Positions 34,301 through 38,404 of a stretch of DNA of 64,000 nucleotides are shown piece by piece. The notes below the pieces were generated by a model, which saw only the letters and a program-made list of their open reading frames with translations, had not been told where the DNA came from and did not search any database. Position 1 is the first letter of the stretch. Each line of letters opens with the position of its first letter. The DNA lies in the NCBI RefSeq assembly GCF_000331535.1, contig NZ_AMZN01000028.1, positions 1-64,000 on the forward strand, read 5' to 3'. Both the position numbers and the translations under genes were made by a program. Source of the stretch: Fulvivirga imtechensis AK7. GTDB lineage: Bacteria > Bacteroidota > Bacteroidia > Cytophagales > Cyclobacteriaceae.

Positions 34301-35203
34301 ACAAATGGTAATGGACAATCGCAGACATCAGTCGAAGCGAGGTCCGTTTGGAACAGCATTGCGAATCAGAAAACCCCGGCAATGTCAGACAATATACTGG
34401 TTCCGATGCAAACCCGGGGTGACAAGCCACCGATCTTTGCTATACCAGGGGCAGGAGGAAATGTGCTGTGTTTTCAGCCGTTGAGTCAATCCTTGGGTAA
34501 AGAACAGCCATTTTATGGCCTGCAGGCAGTTGGACTGGACGGACAATCCCAGCCACTTGACACTGTTAAAAAAATTGCGAAAGCTAATGTTACTGCCCTG
34601 AAGAAGGTGCAGTCATCGGGACCTTATGTGCTTTTAGGGTACTCCAATGGTGGTGTCATTGCATTTGAGATGGCTAAAATGCTGCATAGGCAGAAAGAAA
34701 AAGTAGCGTCACTGATATTGCTTGATAGCGTTTGCCCGACAATTCAAAATGAAGACGAAGCTGATCAGATAGCTTTCTTGTACAAAAACCTGGCACATGC
34801 CACAGGGGTTGATGTATCAGGCATTGATATTGAAAAGCTGCGGCAGATTGCAGGGGACGATCGTGTTGAGTACTTGTACAACCATACGAAAAAATTTGGC
34901 TTTGAAATGACAAAAGACCAGTTCGCCTTGATGTATTCGGTAGCCATGACAAATGCAAATGCATGCAGGGTGTATAAACCAACCAAGCTACCGGGAAAGG
35001 TTAAAGTGACATTGTTCAGAGCTACAGACGCCTATGATGATAAGCCAAAAGATTACGGCTGGAATCAATGGTTGAACGACCCTCTCAAAATTTATGATGT
35101 TAAGTCAGGCCATTTTTCAATAGTGGACAATGGACCAATACAGGAAGTGGCTAAAAAGATAGTAAATGAAAGCGATTCTTTCGACAGGATACGGGTCTCC
35201 TGA
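13379..35203 (+). CDS. Giant trans-AT polyketide synthase with N-terminal PLP lyase and C-terminal thioesterase
   Basis: This is a 7274-residue multienzyme. Domains by residue: ACP1 20-85 (Ser 43), GNAT-like 165-468, PLP lyase 537-915 (Lys 748), KS1 985-1411 (Cys 1152), DH1 1597-1875, KR1 1895-2381, ACP2 (Ser 2447). Then KS2 2555-2998 (Cys 2726), DH2 3171-3450, KR2 3478-3925, ACP3 and ACP4 (Ser 4021, 4141). Then KS3 4251-4675 (Cys 4415), DH3 4855-5138, KR3 5160-5610, ACP5 and ACP6 (Ser 5694, 5836). Then KS4 5940-6365 (Cys 6096), DH4 6545-6825, ACP7 (Ser 6886), and TE 7005-7265 (GYSNGG, Ser 7089; His 7245). All four KS keep Cys, HGTGT and NIGH. No AT domain exists, so malonyl units must be loaded in trans. 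The TE makes it the likely last protein of the line. It starts with an ACP, so its first KS partner lies on another protein. ATG 13379 is preceded by GAGGAAC. It overlaps the next gene by 38 bases. Confidence 0.95.
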   Translation: MTDKEVLLESTDCYLKSLIAEVAEISITDNDISTPFQELGIDSFRVLQIIRKLEEEFGTLPKTLLFENFNIGDLSHYFVDKHQQALAKKFATGKLSEGTVVEASRKPEKQHDAAQETVVKKPQNTLLNMPIRILEKEADKHPELQKLVKRLFDQHKNEGSSSRGTRNIAPNLFIGSERRGYFNYSRCKNIILVYTYTGPKDYLPVLSEEIYQYCKANNFELNLFSSEEIGSIGSAPFSATPFGVLSRVAISDFTLQGSKMRRLRYQVSKFEGAGKCRTEEYQAGSDKKTDKEIADIIDQWCAPRTMVNPLIYIVKDEILTGTLSAEHRLFLTYMDDVLQNVILISKLSSEENGYLMDLEFYPQDMPLGGLEFAIVKIIEVLAAEGCTMLSLGGTYGCKLAPSSNADPELDKTLDYLREQNIFNDEGNLQFKNKFRPEHNTVFLCRPVGSSPDNVTDIIMMIADPAKMQTSDEENHTSFMSLSDQPEIERQSLSDAAGEINLDDQLAQEEKQQVVIEGNERSVMLSDFGYNPLNIPNSNIEFDLKTDSWAQLELPAIQSQLSYLYTQLQQPVNLEESLKSVFPFSYFALTTAGRTAEHAFCKSWSNKGIVLQNLLFPTTIFHQIENDFTPRELPHPEVFKLDSEELYKGNLNWEALRKQVESDPKSIAFVLIEVDDNAAGGAPVSMQHLRQVKALLSQHAIPLVFDATRIVENAQFIIEHEKEFDGKNIWEVVREISTHADAVIASLAKDFCVNKGGLIATNDEELFNKIQNLIQEEGIGLDVIDKKVIALSLQDLNKIESRVLRRMESVRMISSTLKNSNIPVVQPARGHCILIDVKQIPEFHQFGYPVASFLAWMYQSTGIRAGAHNAGMQKDTSINNLVRLAIPVGLKHNEAEEIAKRLVNAFAKKHNIPELIPESHPSGSLGDIHAKFTLKKYHHVTGKVVTKPSSATDSTGTENPSVSNSDISKQAGQQESVTGSNSPRQSGDIAIVGMAGRYPKAKNMNEFWDNLVQGKDCIETIPEVRFKQRLHNKFSERYRGGFIDDIDKFDSLFFNISPREAEYLDPQERLFLEVAWEAIEDAGYYPETLAEENTPRDIGVFVGAVWTLYQMLGVEEKFKGNNLNPSSHLWGIANRVSYAFNLSGPSLSVDTACSSSLTALYLACEAIYKGECSGAIVGGVNLDIHQSKIDINTGGGALSEDGVCRTFGKGANGYVAGEGVGALFLKPLDKAVEDGDNIYGVIKGIAINHGGKTSGFMVPSPKAQAKVVTTALENAKVDARSIGYVEAHGTGTELGDPIEISGLTTAFEKYEVDKQGCSIGSVKTNIGHLEAAAGIVGIHKVLLQMKYRKLVPSLHSSELNPFIDFKNSPFYVEQVTEEWKPKVIDGVQLPLRAGVSSFGAGGANAHVIIEAYNSPALQRKSSPTEPKNQIYPLSARNDDQLRETAVRLRDFLLKDLAADAPLHTGDVAHTLRVGRKSFEHRLVIIAKTKEELIEKLTRFIDGKKDDTVLTGQVKNSEGITRLLNRKEKEEFIKLLSQSGDLRKLATLWTDGILPDWQGIEALETGMKVHLPTYPFADKRHWIADTSKTPNLTMHSNTGIHPLIDSNESTFERQIFKKIFHDKDFVIYDHLVSEIPTLPGVAYLDFARKAGEIAAGRKVQRIKNILWLSPLTVNDSKPTEAFIELKPNGSLVQFEIFSENENGQKQLHSQGKLSYATAQELDAEPEFIELESIRGRCEKAMDGKDAYPHFKALGLDLGPSFQVLQEVFQNEQEILGILQIPEVRQGDFSDFVLHPSLIDGTGQTGMAAQLSENDKGGTGEMYVPYSFGEVEILHPLQEKCYAYVKKANDPNAKVTKTNILVVDENGKVLVKIKDSVGVPLVSVHEKPAQDVHSDEFSKLYYAPVWEKSPLQVEGDQNYDPVVIFDTNDKFFKLYQTGIKAAGEDVNRVKLVKPGDKFEDLGQQTYTVNPQEPGDFTRLFESLNKSDFAVEKICFAWPFDQRIQEYKEDTLKASLEKGVYAFLYLCQALVGQKYKNAVELLYLYSSDIEGQPHHAAINGFAKTLHIEHSKLSCKLLEIVQKKPASDKALDYIIAEFTQSGQQEMTVRYQENERHIRKLKQYQFEQTEDPASVQSLGLKEKGVYIIAGGAGGLGLIFAQYLAKEYQARLVLTGRSALSDERNAELEKLREAGAEVLYLQADISRFDEAERLVNETKSAFGPVNGIIHSAGVLRDSYIRNKTREEMEAVFAPKLLGTVNLDTATQKEELDFFVLFSSMAAVGGNMGQSDYSFANSFMDAFAARREHFKTKGKRSGKTLSINWSIWADGGMKLDEQTEIFFKKNLGIIPLQVDTGLEAFTKGLGITEPQLAVVEGDQEKIELAWGLREEEPKVAAQPEDSGQSSPSESVAPAADKELAEMVQGELSRIVMDFLKLDAEDVAVDKILMDLGFDSIGLATFANSVNDTYGLDDVTPVLFFEYPSIEEVTKFLCAEHKNEVLRYHQGSQAAASDNSASGQQHKTEDAQEVSFALKKGWDPVALDNSHHQPVNGSFSAESRFRDMPIAIVGMSGVMPQSDDLDEFWEKLRDAENNMVTLIPKDRWSWEEYYGDPLDGGNKTRAKWGGFMREVDKFDPLFWGISPVEAAAMDPQQRIFLETVWHAIEDSGHKVSELSGTRTGVFVGAATRDYIDIMSQTDAELSGYSGSGTSHAVLANRVSYLLNLHGPSAPLDTACSSSLVALHRAIESIHTGSCEMAIVGGVQVMLTPAAFISFGAAGMLADDGKCKTFDDRADGYVRGEGSGAIVIKPLAKAEADGDHIYAVIKATAENHGGKVTVLTAPNPNAQADLLMEAYEKAEVDPTTVGFIECHGTGTKLGDPIEIQAMKKAFAELYKKHNKDAPAKPHIGLTSVKSNIGHLETGAGIAGILKVLLSIRHKKIPALLHFEKLNSFIKIEGTPFYMVDKLRDWEPIRDENGSPFPRRAGVSSFGFGGANVHVVLEEYIPPQHQALVQFDSPYIIVLSAKKGDRLKEYVQRMLRYLENNEVELADFAYTLQVGRDTMAERLAIVVSNKEELKQKFNDFLEDNENIENLFHYNIQTKKGATQPAVDGNEDLSALIREKQFEKLAGLWVSGMEIDWSLLYKQGVPKRLSLPGYPFARERYWFSVKEKENTPAVSGHTNYLHPLVQTNVSTFREQKFASLFTGEEFFFADHMVGTQKILPGVAYMEMARVAGELSGGARVRFIRNLVWVKPLIVDDNAKQAEVSLMPNRDEFDFTVKTLGSEGHITHCYGKLAYNGTITEPPVLDVAAIRSRCTKEIFTGDALYEFLRQTGLNLGAGFQIVQNMYANENESLAVVQLPAHLRETADQFWLHPALMDGSIHSGAGLLQMSPVEVPFSLPFSVGEVQVIDTLKDLQYGYATWAEDNDLNNPTNLKTNFCLLDKNGKVLVRIKDFISKPLFKDAAKQNGTPKPQLAPASAGNVGLHALEPVWKELPQTRHNGVIVAESARILLLGGNQEQLDWLKKSFDHANLIEIPAGSGTDAIEAALRDQAFDQLVWMAPDVAEKASVDSHEIIAGQEKGVITVFRTVKVLQKLGYADKALQWTLITGNTQHVKEDDRVLAAHAGVFGMAGSLAKEFPGWNLRLLDVDSLGSVTATECLSQDWDRQGDGLAHRQGKWFSPGLTRMDALQPSSPIYKQKGVYVVIGGAGGLGEVWSRFMIEQYQARIVWIGRRKADDTITEKIKLLSGMGEAPVYISADATKAAELERARKEILKRYPVINGVVHSALVLKDQSLLNMDEAAFKAGLSAKVDISVSMDAAFGALDLDFILFFSSIVSFFKTPGQSNYAAGCAFKDSFAHSLGQQRKYPVKVMNWGYWGSVGVATDELTRQRIAQMGIGSIEPEEGMSALQNFVDSGIRQQVLIKVLNNQILQAITLPEEGAQPIETAPVAVPNAQKMMTKYDEPVRSGSNGHIATNGKQTDSILQRSHDVSEQMISDYVQQTITETLADGLKIEAGAINADTSYADYGVDSIVGVNLIRTINKAFGIELETISLFEHGSVNKLTQFVVSHWSERIAAQLQPTSNVAYTPEVATNQSTVDYRTDYHSSAEVSEQLVSDYVQQIITETLADGLKIDAGAINTDTSYADYGVDSIVGVNLIRTINKAFGIELETISLFEHGSVDKLTQYIASNWLEKVAALLQQTNGTSQASDTVYSDQKVNIPVASEHRFANLSTALHDGNTGNIPGSHHYSEGSSKPFKIDQDQIAIIGMSGRISESESVEEFWQYLKAGKDMVREVTRWKPSECVMPGTQKEGYCTRGGFLKSAELFDPGFFKISPLEAQYMDPQQRLFMEESFKALEDAGYAGKSIDGKQCGVYVGCGETGYSGLFQDNPPAQAFWGNAMSIIPARIAYYLNLQGPAVAIDTACSSSLVAIHMACQSLWSQETDMALAGGVFVMPAPGYYQNSNRAGMLSPEGKTYAFDSRANGFVPGEGVGVVVLKRLQKALEDGDNIHGVIIGSGINQDGSTNGITAPSALSQERLELSIYERFNINPESIQLVEAHGTGTPLGDPIEYRALSNAFRKYSDKNQFCAIGSVKTNIGHAATAAGVAGVFKQLLSFRNKQLPPSINFKEGNPAINFESSPFYVNTELRDWNTEDGRKRRSAISSFGFSGTNAHMVLEEAPSLQPVVIESPAYLVVLSAQTQEQLKQQAENLLSYCKNTPDVSLNNLSYTLFVGRVHLRDRLACVVRNYQELVQYLEKWLETGTVSQVYTSEINEGKVREQVSLKNFANQCIHECRNGISPVRYVEHLSTIADLYIKGYSLDFESLFVKGSKRISLPTYPFARERYWVEPLSSAQLKPGRGASTYIHPLLHANTSDLAQQSYTSWFSGEEFFLSDHVVNGQKVLPGVAYIEMARAAVMNATPGLVESNSLELNNVIWLQPVTVTEEKEVVIELAPNDDGKINFEIYSQHNEREVIHCRGNAEYSDEILPARIDIDQLYSEMQNSSVDMDSVYADFVRVGINHGPSYRGVTSLYRGEKQLLAQLALPSIVENTQDDYVLHPAVMDSALQASMGLIMDENSREPKIPFALEYVRIISPCTKEMFAWIRYAQGSNPGDTVAKIDIDLCDLHGNICVQMYGFSARVLKGGPGLAAESEELVGETSGAADLHSLEPVWNELPQARRNGVIVAESARILLLGGNQEQLDWLKKSYDHAELLEIPAGSDTDAIEAALRDQTFDQLVWMAPDVAEKARVDSDEIIAGQEKGVLTVFRTVKALQKLGYADKALQWTLITGNTQHVKEGDRVLAAHAGVFGMAGSLAKEFPGWNLRLLDVDSLGSVTAKECLSLDWDKQGDGLAHRQGKWFAPGLSRMDVLQPSSPIYKQKGVYVVIGGAGGLGEVWSRFMIEQYQARIVWIGRRKADDTIKEKIEQLSGVSEAPVYISADATKAADLGRARKEILKKYPVINGVVHSALVLKDQSLLNMEESAFKAGLSAKVDISVSMDAVFGELDLDFMLFFSSIVSFFKTPGQSNYAAGCAFKDSFAHSLGQQRKYPVKIMNWGYWGSVGVATDELTRQRVAQMGIGSIEPEEGMSALQAFVDSDIHQVVLIKLLNEQVLKAITLPERDTHSSVNNAATLQEEKAISSQDSNSNIVPAQEQRRSETASEGAGTSLHDKGIIFFQNIIAEMLRMKPQQVDPQKLLSDYGLDSIMVGQLTERLRKVFPNVSGTLFFEVQNVHELVDYFMTNEKENLVAVTSGLPSNNGAATNGSVSKITEEPAYYEMKSASPALEKMTSKYPQKTAGSGNETPLDHGSLKERSISYFRNLIAEMLRMKPQQVEPQKPLSEYGLDSIMVGQLTDRLRKAFPDISGTLFFEVQSVDELADYFIENRKDDLVAVTGFATPAAPQQPDNASERKSDVAIMQQRPMLNFRAMNRGRHQFTPQQTPSSVAGPSVFDVAIVGLSGRYPKSESLAELWKNLSNGVNCIEEIPDDRWNWAEYYDPEKGKPGKMYTKWGGFIRDIDKFDPAFFKISPQEAETIDPQERVFVEACYHAIEDAGYKPENLDKDHKVGVFAGVLNSRYTVQPNFFSFANRVSYLFNFQGPSMAVDTACSSSLTAIHLALESLYGGLSTVAIAGGVNLIIDPDHFLRFADMGMLSSDGENKSFGDGGDGFVDAEGVGAVVLKPLTKAEQDGDHIYGIIKGSALNAGGKTNGYNTPNPRAQANVVSVALERSNIKAEQLSYIETHGTGTAFGDSIEIAGLSRAFKETNGKQFCAIGSVKSNIGHSESAAGIAALSKVLLQMKYKQLVPSINADVVNPEIDFSKTPFKLQRSLEKWHPTRNINGVSQEIPRIAGVSAFGAGGANAHLIIQEYKPSHAGESTQQNTRVIIPLSAKSVEQLKRKAQDLLSFIREAEANDLQGISMTSMAYTLQTGREALEERLGFVVDSIDQLAEKLEAYINDTPDIEGLYQGNINQGTEGLSFISQDDDLKETIIGKWVAENKLSKLLELWIKGLDLDWSMLYDQVKPKRMSLPGYPFARERYWLEINGKTGIAKATTSATIHPLLHSNTSDLSQLCYSSTFTGKEFFFDHKVNGRNVLPAAVYLEMARAAVEKSLPAVQGENVVELHQVVWAQPVVAAQHRQVSIALLVNDYGRIDFEVFTGEGGQKVINCQGQAAISHQSTVAKVDISGLQKQMQKNDLVSGRIYNDLSKRGINYGPAYQGIATVYQGEGQLLVGMSFPDNSDHNPKDYRLHPALTDSALQAVIALYTGEKNVKIQPSLPNSLESLAVLSPLTNEMFAWLRYSDSHTDDKPKIDIDLVDNEGNVRAQIRGVSYNVDNDIALGEQAEWVFSTNGVDGKHTDSGNPEKKIELFLKQEIALQLQLPVQKVASDDSFFELGLDSISITRIIDRANQLVDGNLVPSIVFEYINIHQLAGFIANSFQEKVEHIVVTRQKQQAENGQLPKLAPLPRKKLFDGPSNGNGAVSKSAGTNGNGQSQTSVEARSVWNSIANQKTPAMSDNILVPMQTRGDKPPIFAIPGAGGNVLCFQPLSQSLGKEQPFYGLQAVGLDGQSQPLDTVKKIAKANVTALKKVQSSGPYVLLGYSNGGVIAFEMAKMLHRQKEKVASLILLDSVCPTIQNEDEADQIAFLYKNLAHATGVDVSGIDIEKLRQIAGDDRVEYLYNHTKKFGFEMTKDQFALMYSVAMTNANACRVYKPTKLPGKVKVTLFRATDAYDDKPKDYGWNQWLNDPLKIYDVKSGHFSIVDNGPIQEVAKKIVNESDSFDRIRVS
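13877..16135 (+). other. GNAT-like plus tyrosine-phenol-lyase-like didomain inside the PKS
   Basis: Residues about 165-468 show a FemAB/DUF2156-like GNAT-fold pattern: GGLEFAIVKIIEVLAAEG, then FKNKFRPE. Residues about 537-915 match the beta-eliminating lyase family (tyrosine phenol-lyase, tryptophanase). The matches are AGRTAEH (Arg 593, cofactor phosphate), FDATRIVENAQFI (Asp 705 to the pyridine nitrogen), SLAKDFCVNKGG (Lys 748, Schiff base) and GIRAG (Arg 863, substrate carboxylate). The cofactor residues are intact, so the domain should be active. Order ACP-DUF-PLP lyase parallels the ACP-DUF-SH block of leinamycin-type synthases, where SH releases sulfur from a cysteine adduct. Shared function is inference. 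It is not an AMT-type aminotransferase. Confidence 0.75.
23798..25162 (+). repeat. Duplicated KR block, copy A
   Basis: This 1.36-kb stretch encodes the structural and catalytic halves of KR2. It is nearly identical at nucleotide level to 28844-30208 (offset 5046), with long unbroken matches and few silent changes. Both copies keep GGAGGLGEVW and the Tyr of SNYAAGCAF, but have Cys where the usual Asn of the KR tetrad stands. Confidence 0.85.
25317..25926 (+). repeat. Tandem ACP pair 1
   Basis: Two ACPs 120 residues apart are almost the same in sequence (GVDSIVGVNLIRTINKAFG in both; Ser 4021 and 4141). They arose by duplication. The residue six after the phosphopantetheine Ser is Leu, not Trp, so they lack the beta-branching flag. 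Confidence 0.85.
28844..30208 (+). repeat. Duplicated KR block, copy B
   Basis: This is the second copy of the KR segment of 23798-25162, here serving the next module (KR3). The flanking DH and ACP sequences of the two modules are much less alike, so the exchange was limited to the KR region. Confidence 0.85.
30341..31020 (+). repeat. Tandem ACP pair 2
   Basis: These two ACPs (Ser 5694 and 5836) share IAEMLRMKPQQV and GLDSIMVGQLT. They are closer to each other than to pair 1, so the duplication was separate. Confidence 0.85.
34390..35200 (+). other. C-terminal type I thioesterase domain
   Basis: The alpha/beta hydrolase fold begins PPIFAIPGAGGNVLCFQPLS. The nucleophile elbow GYSNGG has Ser 7089, the acid is probably in LLDSVCP, and His 7245 is in SGHFSIVD. 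It releases the chain by hydrolysis or cyclisation. The only thioesterase seen in the locus is on the protein encoded first. Confidence 0.88.
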
Positions 35204-36077
35204 TGTTCTTCAGCTCAGAGAGGTAGAGAAGCCTGTTCCGAAACATAACGAAATACTTATCAAGGTACATGCCACAACCGTATCTCAGGCAGACAGGCGT
35301 TTTCGAATTCCTGACCCGCTTGCAATAAGGCTATTCAATGGTCTCTTGCGTCCGAAACGGATACCAATATTGGGACTGGAGTTGGCAGGCGAAGTAGAAG
35401 CGACAGGCGAGGAGGTCAAAAATTTCAGGAGGGGTGATCAGGTGTTTGCTTTTACCGGCTTTTATTTTGGCGCTTATGCGGAATATAAATGTATGGCTGA
35501 AGATGGAGCCGCAAAGACAGACGGCCTGGTGACAAAGAAGCCCGAGAACCTGTCGTTCAGGGAAGCTGCGGCTGTTCCCAGCGGAGGACTTACCGCATTA
35601 GGTATCATCAGAAAAGCGGATATCAAAAAGGATCAGAAAGTACTTATTTATGGCGCTTCCGGGAGTATTGGCACCTACGCAGTGCAGCTTGCCAAAGTTT
35701 TCGGAGGAAGGGTTACCGGAGTATGTAGTACATCTAACTTGGAAATGGTAAGCTCGTTGGGAGCGGATGCTGTGATAGATTATACAAAAGAAGATTTTAC
35801 GAAGAGTGGCGAAAAATATGATGTTATTATAGATGCAGTCCATAAAAAATCACGGGCATTCTGTAAGAGAGCATTGAAAAATGGCGGAGTTTTTCTTTCT
35901 GCTCACTCTTCCACTGTCCCTGGTCTTGAGGATCTGATCTTTCTCAGAGAGCTTCTGGAAGCAGACAAAATTCGACCGGTTATAGACCGGTGTTATCCGA
36001 TAGAACAAGTGGCTGACGCTCATCGCTACGTTGATCAGGGACGCAAAAAAGGAAACGTAGTTTTAACGCTGGACTGA
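35166..36077 (+). CDS. MDR-family NAD(P)H-dependent oxidoreductase (quinone-reductase-like)
   Basis: This 303-residue protein has an N-terminal GroES-like fold (LGLELAGEVEATGEEVKNF; GDQVFAF). A Rossmann domain follows, with LIYGASGSIGTYAVQLAK and a GADAVIDYT strand. It ends EQVADAHRYVDQGRKKGNVVL. No zinc-ligand set is visible, so it fits the quinone oxidoreductase/enoyl-reductase side of the medium-chain family. It overlaps the end of the giant PKS by 38 bases in another frame, so it is co-expressed with it. It probably reduces an enone or carbonyl on the product or a precursor (inference). It is not the FMN-dependent trans-ER usual in trans-AT clusters. Confidence 0.85.
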   Translation: MKAILSTGYGSPDVLQLREVEKPVPKHNEILIKVHATTVSQADRRFRIPDPLAIRLFNGLLRPKRIPILGLELAGEVEATGEEVKNFRRGDQVFAFTGFYFGAYAEYKCMAEDGAAKTDGLVTKKPENLSFREAAAVPSGGLTALGIIRKADIKKDQKVLIYGASGSIGTYAVQLAKVFGGRVTGVCSTSNLEMVSSLGADAVIDYTKEDFTKSGEKYDVIIDAVHKKSRAFCKRALKNGGVFLSAHSSTVPGLEDLIFLRELLEADKIRPVIDRCYPIEQVADAHRYVDQGRKKGNVVLTLD

Positions 36078-36184
36078 AGAGTCTTGAGTATGTAGTCGCA
36101 GCAGGGAGTAAAGATCTGACGAATAGAGTAATACACTCCAATCTCAATACTCAAACTCATATCTCAATACCAAAATACCTACAT

Positions 36185-37474
36185 ATGGAAAACCAAAAAG
36201 CAGCAAATGAATATGACGTGATCATAGTGGGCTCAGGGACCTGTGGCGCCACTATTGCACGTGAGTTGATCAGGCACAAAAAGAAGGTGCTGATCCTCGA
36301 AAGGGGAGGTAATCGTCCACTTAGTGACTCGTTTTTTAAGACGATGTCTATTACCGATATGGTGAAATTGGGTGACAAGTTAATGACTATGCGGGCGCTT
36401 ACCACCGGTGGGTCAACCGCCCTTTACCTGGCTGTTGCAGACCTTCCGCCACTCGATGTTTTCAGCTCATTGGGAATAGACCTGACGCAGGAACTTGAGG
36501 AGGCGAAGAAAGAAGTGCCTATCGCACGCTTACCAAATGAACTGATCAGCCCGCAAACCTTGCGACTACATGAAGGCGCTTTGCAACTGGGGTATGAGGG
36601 AGAGATCAAAACAATGTTTATTGACCCGTCTAAGTGTACCACAGGATATTCCTATGATGCCAAATGGAAAGCGCGGACCTTTGTGCAGGAAGCAATTGGC
36701 AATGGAGCAACATTGATCAACAATGCAATGGTCACAAAAGTACTTGTGGAGAATAATAAGGCTGTAGGTGTCGAATACAAAGTGAAGAAGAAGCAGGTCA
36801 AAGTTTACGGTGAAAAAGTGATCCTTGCTGCAGGTGCGGCTGCGTCACCGATCATTCTTAGAGACAGCGGAATTAAAGAGGTGGAAAAGAATGGTTTTTA
36901 TATAGACCCTAATTGTGGGTTGTTTGGCACCATTCCCGGACTTAAAGCAAAAAACAACTTCATGGGCTGCTGGGCAATGCAGTTGGATGATGATATCCAA
37001 ATAGGCGACCTGAATGCAACAAAGAGTTTCTACAGGGTAATGATGCTGGCCAGTGGTAAACCTGAGCGCTTGTTTTCGTTTTCCAAGAGCATAGGAATAG
37101 GGGTAAAGGTGAAGGATGAACCCGGTGGAGAGCTTCTTGAGAACAACCGCTACCATAAGCAACTGACCGAGCAGGACTACAGCAAGTTAAGAAAAGGTGA
37201 AGATGTAGCCGAAGAGATACTGAAAAGCGCCGGGGCAAAGAATATCTTTCGCAGCAGCTATGGTGCCACCAACCTGGGCGGTACCATAAGCATAAAAAAA
37301 CATTTGGATGACAAACTGCAAACCGAATTTGAAAACCTGTTTGTTTGTGATGGTTCCATCATTCCGGGAGATGTTAGAATATCTCCAAACCTGACACTGA
37401 TCTGTCTGGCGAAATACCTAGCTAAGCATTTATTATCTCCTCAGTTGGTAGCAGTCACTGAAACTGAAAACTGA
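36185..37474 (+). CDS. GMC-type FAD-dependent oxidoreductase
   Basis: This 429-residue protein has the N-terminal FAD dinucleotide motif (VIIVGSGTCGATIAREL, about 14-30) with acidic end LILERGG. The GMC mid-motif is KVILAAGAAASPIILRDSGI near residue 215. A C-terminal substrate/FAD part reads FVCDGSIIPGDVRISPNLT, typical of GMC oxidases and dehydrogenases. It is short for the family (usually over 500), and the substrate-domain region is reduced. It follows the MDR gene after 107 bases with no gene. The likely role is oxidation of an alcohol on the polyketide (inference). Related enzymes include cholesterol and glucose oxidases. Confidence 0.82.
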   Translation: MENQKAANEYDVIIVGSGTCGATIARELIRHKKKVLILERGGNRPLSDSFFKTMSITDMVKLGDKLMTMRALTTGGSTALYLAVADLPPLDVFSSLGIDLTQELEEAKKEVPIARLPNELISPQTLRLHEGALQLGYEGEIKTMFIDPSKCTTGYSYDAKWKARTFVQEAIGNGATLINNAMVTKVLVENNKAVGVEYKVKKKQVKVYGEKVILAAGAAASPIILRDSGIKEVEKNGFYIDPNCGLFGTIPGLKAKNNFMGCWAMQLDDDIQIGDLNATKSFYRVMMLASGKPERLFSFSKSIGIGVKVKDEPGGELLENNRYHKQLTEQDYSKLRKGEDVAEEILKSAGAKNIFRSSYGATNLGGTISIKKHLDDKLQTEFENLFVCDGSIIPGDVRISPNLTLICLAKYLAKHLLSPQLVAVTETEN

Positions 37475-37531
37475 CATTACTACGCTTATTAATTCAATTA
37501 AAACATATTCAAAAACAAATTCTTTAACGAT

Positions 37532-38317
37532 ATGAACACAGAAATGACCTCTGAACCAAAGCAGCCGGCTAAAGGCCGGAGAAGGCTTTTTAAATTCTTT
37601 AAAATATTCTTTGGAGTGATATTGCTCCTCGTTGTTGCAGGTGTTGTCGCTGACTGGATATGGGTAAGATCCGGTGATAATCAATGGAAAGAAGTAATTG
37701 ACAGAGATGGGGTGGTGGTACACAGTCTGAAAGCTCCGGGCTCATTTGTAGTACAATTGAAAGCAAAGAAGCGCATGAAAACTAATTTGGGAGGGTTGAT
37801 CAGCGCAATGCAGGATATGGAAGCCATGTGTAGCGAGGGTTGCTACGAGGCGGTAATTGTGGATAGGGTTGATTCACCTACTTCTCAGATAGTATATACC
37901 TATTCTTTGTTCGATATGCCATTCCCGCTTACCGATAGGGAGTGGGTACTTGAAAATAAGTTTCGTCAGGACCCTGACACCCGCGAAATAATCTATAAAA
38001 TTGATGCAGTACCCTACCTGGTGCCTCCAAAGGAAGGCTTCGTTCGTATTACACATTTTAACAACAAATGGCGCTTTATTCCTGTGGGAAAAGGAGAGGT
38101 GGATGTGGAATGGTATATGGACATGAGCTATGGCGGCTATGTGGCTAACCTTTTTCACAACCTGGTAATCCCTAATATCATGCCCGAAAGTATGCATGAA
38201 ATTGAAAGGATCGTGCAGGATGAAAAATATCAGAATGCGAAATTTGAATTTGTAACGGAAATAGATGAGGTTACGGCTGAGGGCGATGAGGTCGTAATGG
38301 AGTCAACTGCCTATTAA
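37532..38317 (+). CDS. Membrane-anchored START-domain protein
   Basis: This 261-residue protein has a lysine/arginine-rich N-terminus, one membrane helix (about 24-45) and then a soluble START-like lipid-binding fold (about 50-235). Supporting stretches are WKEVIDRDGVVVHSLK, PFPLTDREWVLENKF and VEWYMDMSYGGYVANLFHN. START proteins bind a hydrophobic ligand in a deep cavity. In a polyketide locus it could carry, protect or shape the product, or serve in self-resistance (inference). A second START-like protein follows 87 bases later. Confidence 0.75.
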   Translation: MNTEMTSEPKQPAKGRRRLFKFFKIFFGVILLLVVAGVVADWIWVRSGDNQWKEVIDRDGVVVHSLKAPGSFVVQLKAKKRMKTNLGGLISAMQDMEAMCSEGCYEAVIVDRVDSPTSQIVYTYSLFDMPFPLTDREWVLENKFRQDPDTREIIYKIDAVPYLVPPKEGFVRITHFNNKWRFIPVGKGEVDVEWYMDMSYGGYVANLFHNLVIPNIMPESMHEIERIVQDEKYQNAKFEFVTEIDEVTAEGDEVVMESTAY

Positions 38318-38404
38318 GCGTTTCCATGATATTAGAATAACCTGACAGACGGATCTTCCTGTGCCAATTCAGGTTCGGGAGAATAACCTTCATGAATTAA
38401 TACG

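Noticed and set aside
35166-36077. Oxidoreductase as the cluster's trans-acting enoyl reductase
   Set aside because: Trans-ERs of trans-AT clusters are FMN-dependent TIM-barrel proteins; this is a medium-chain Rossmann enzyme.
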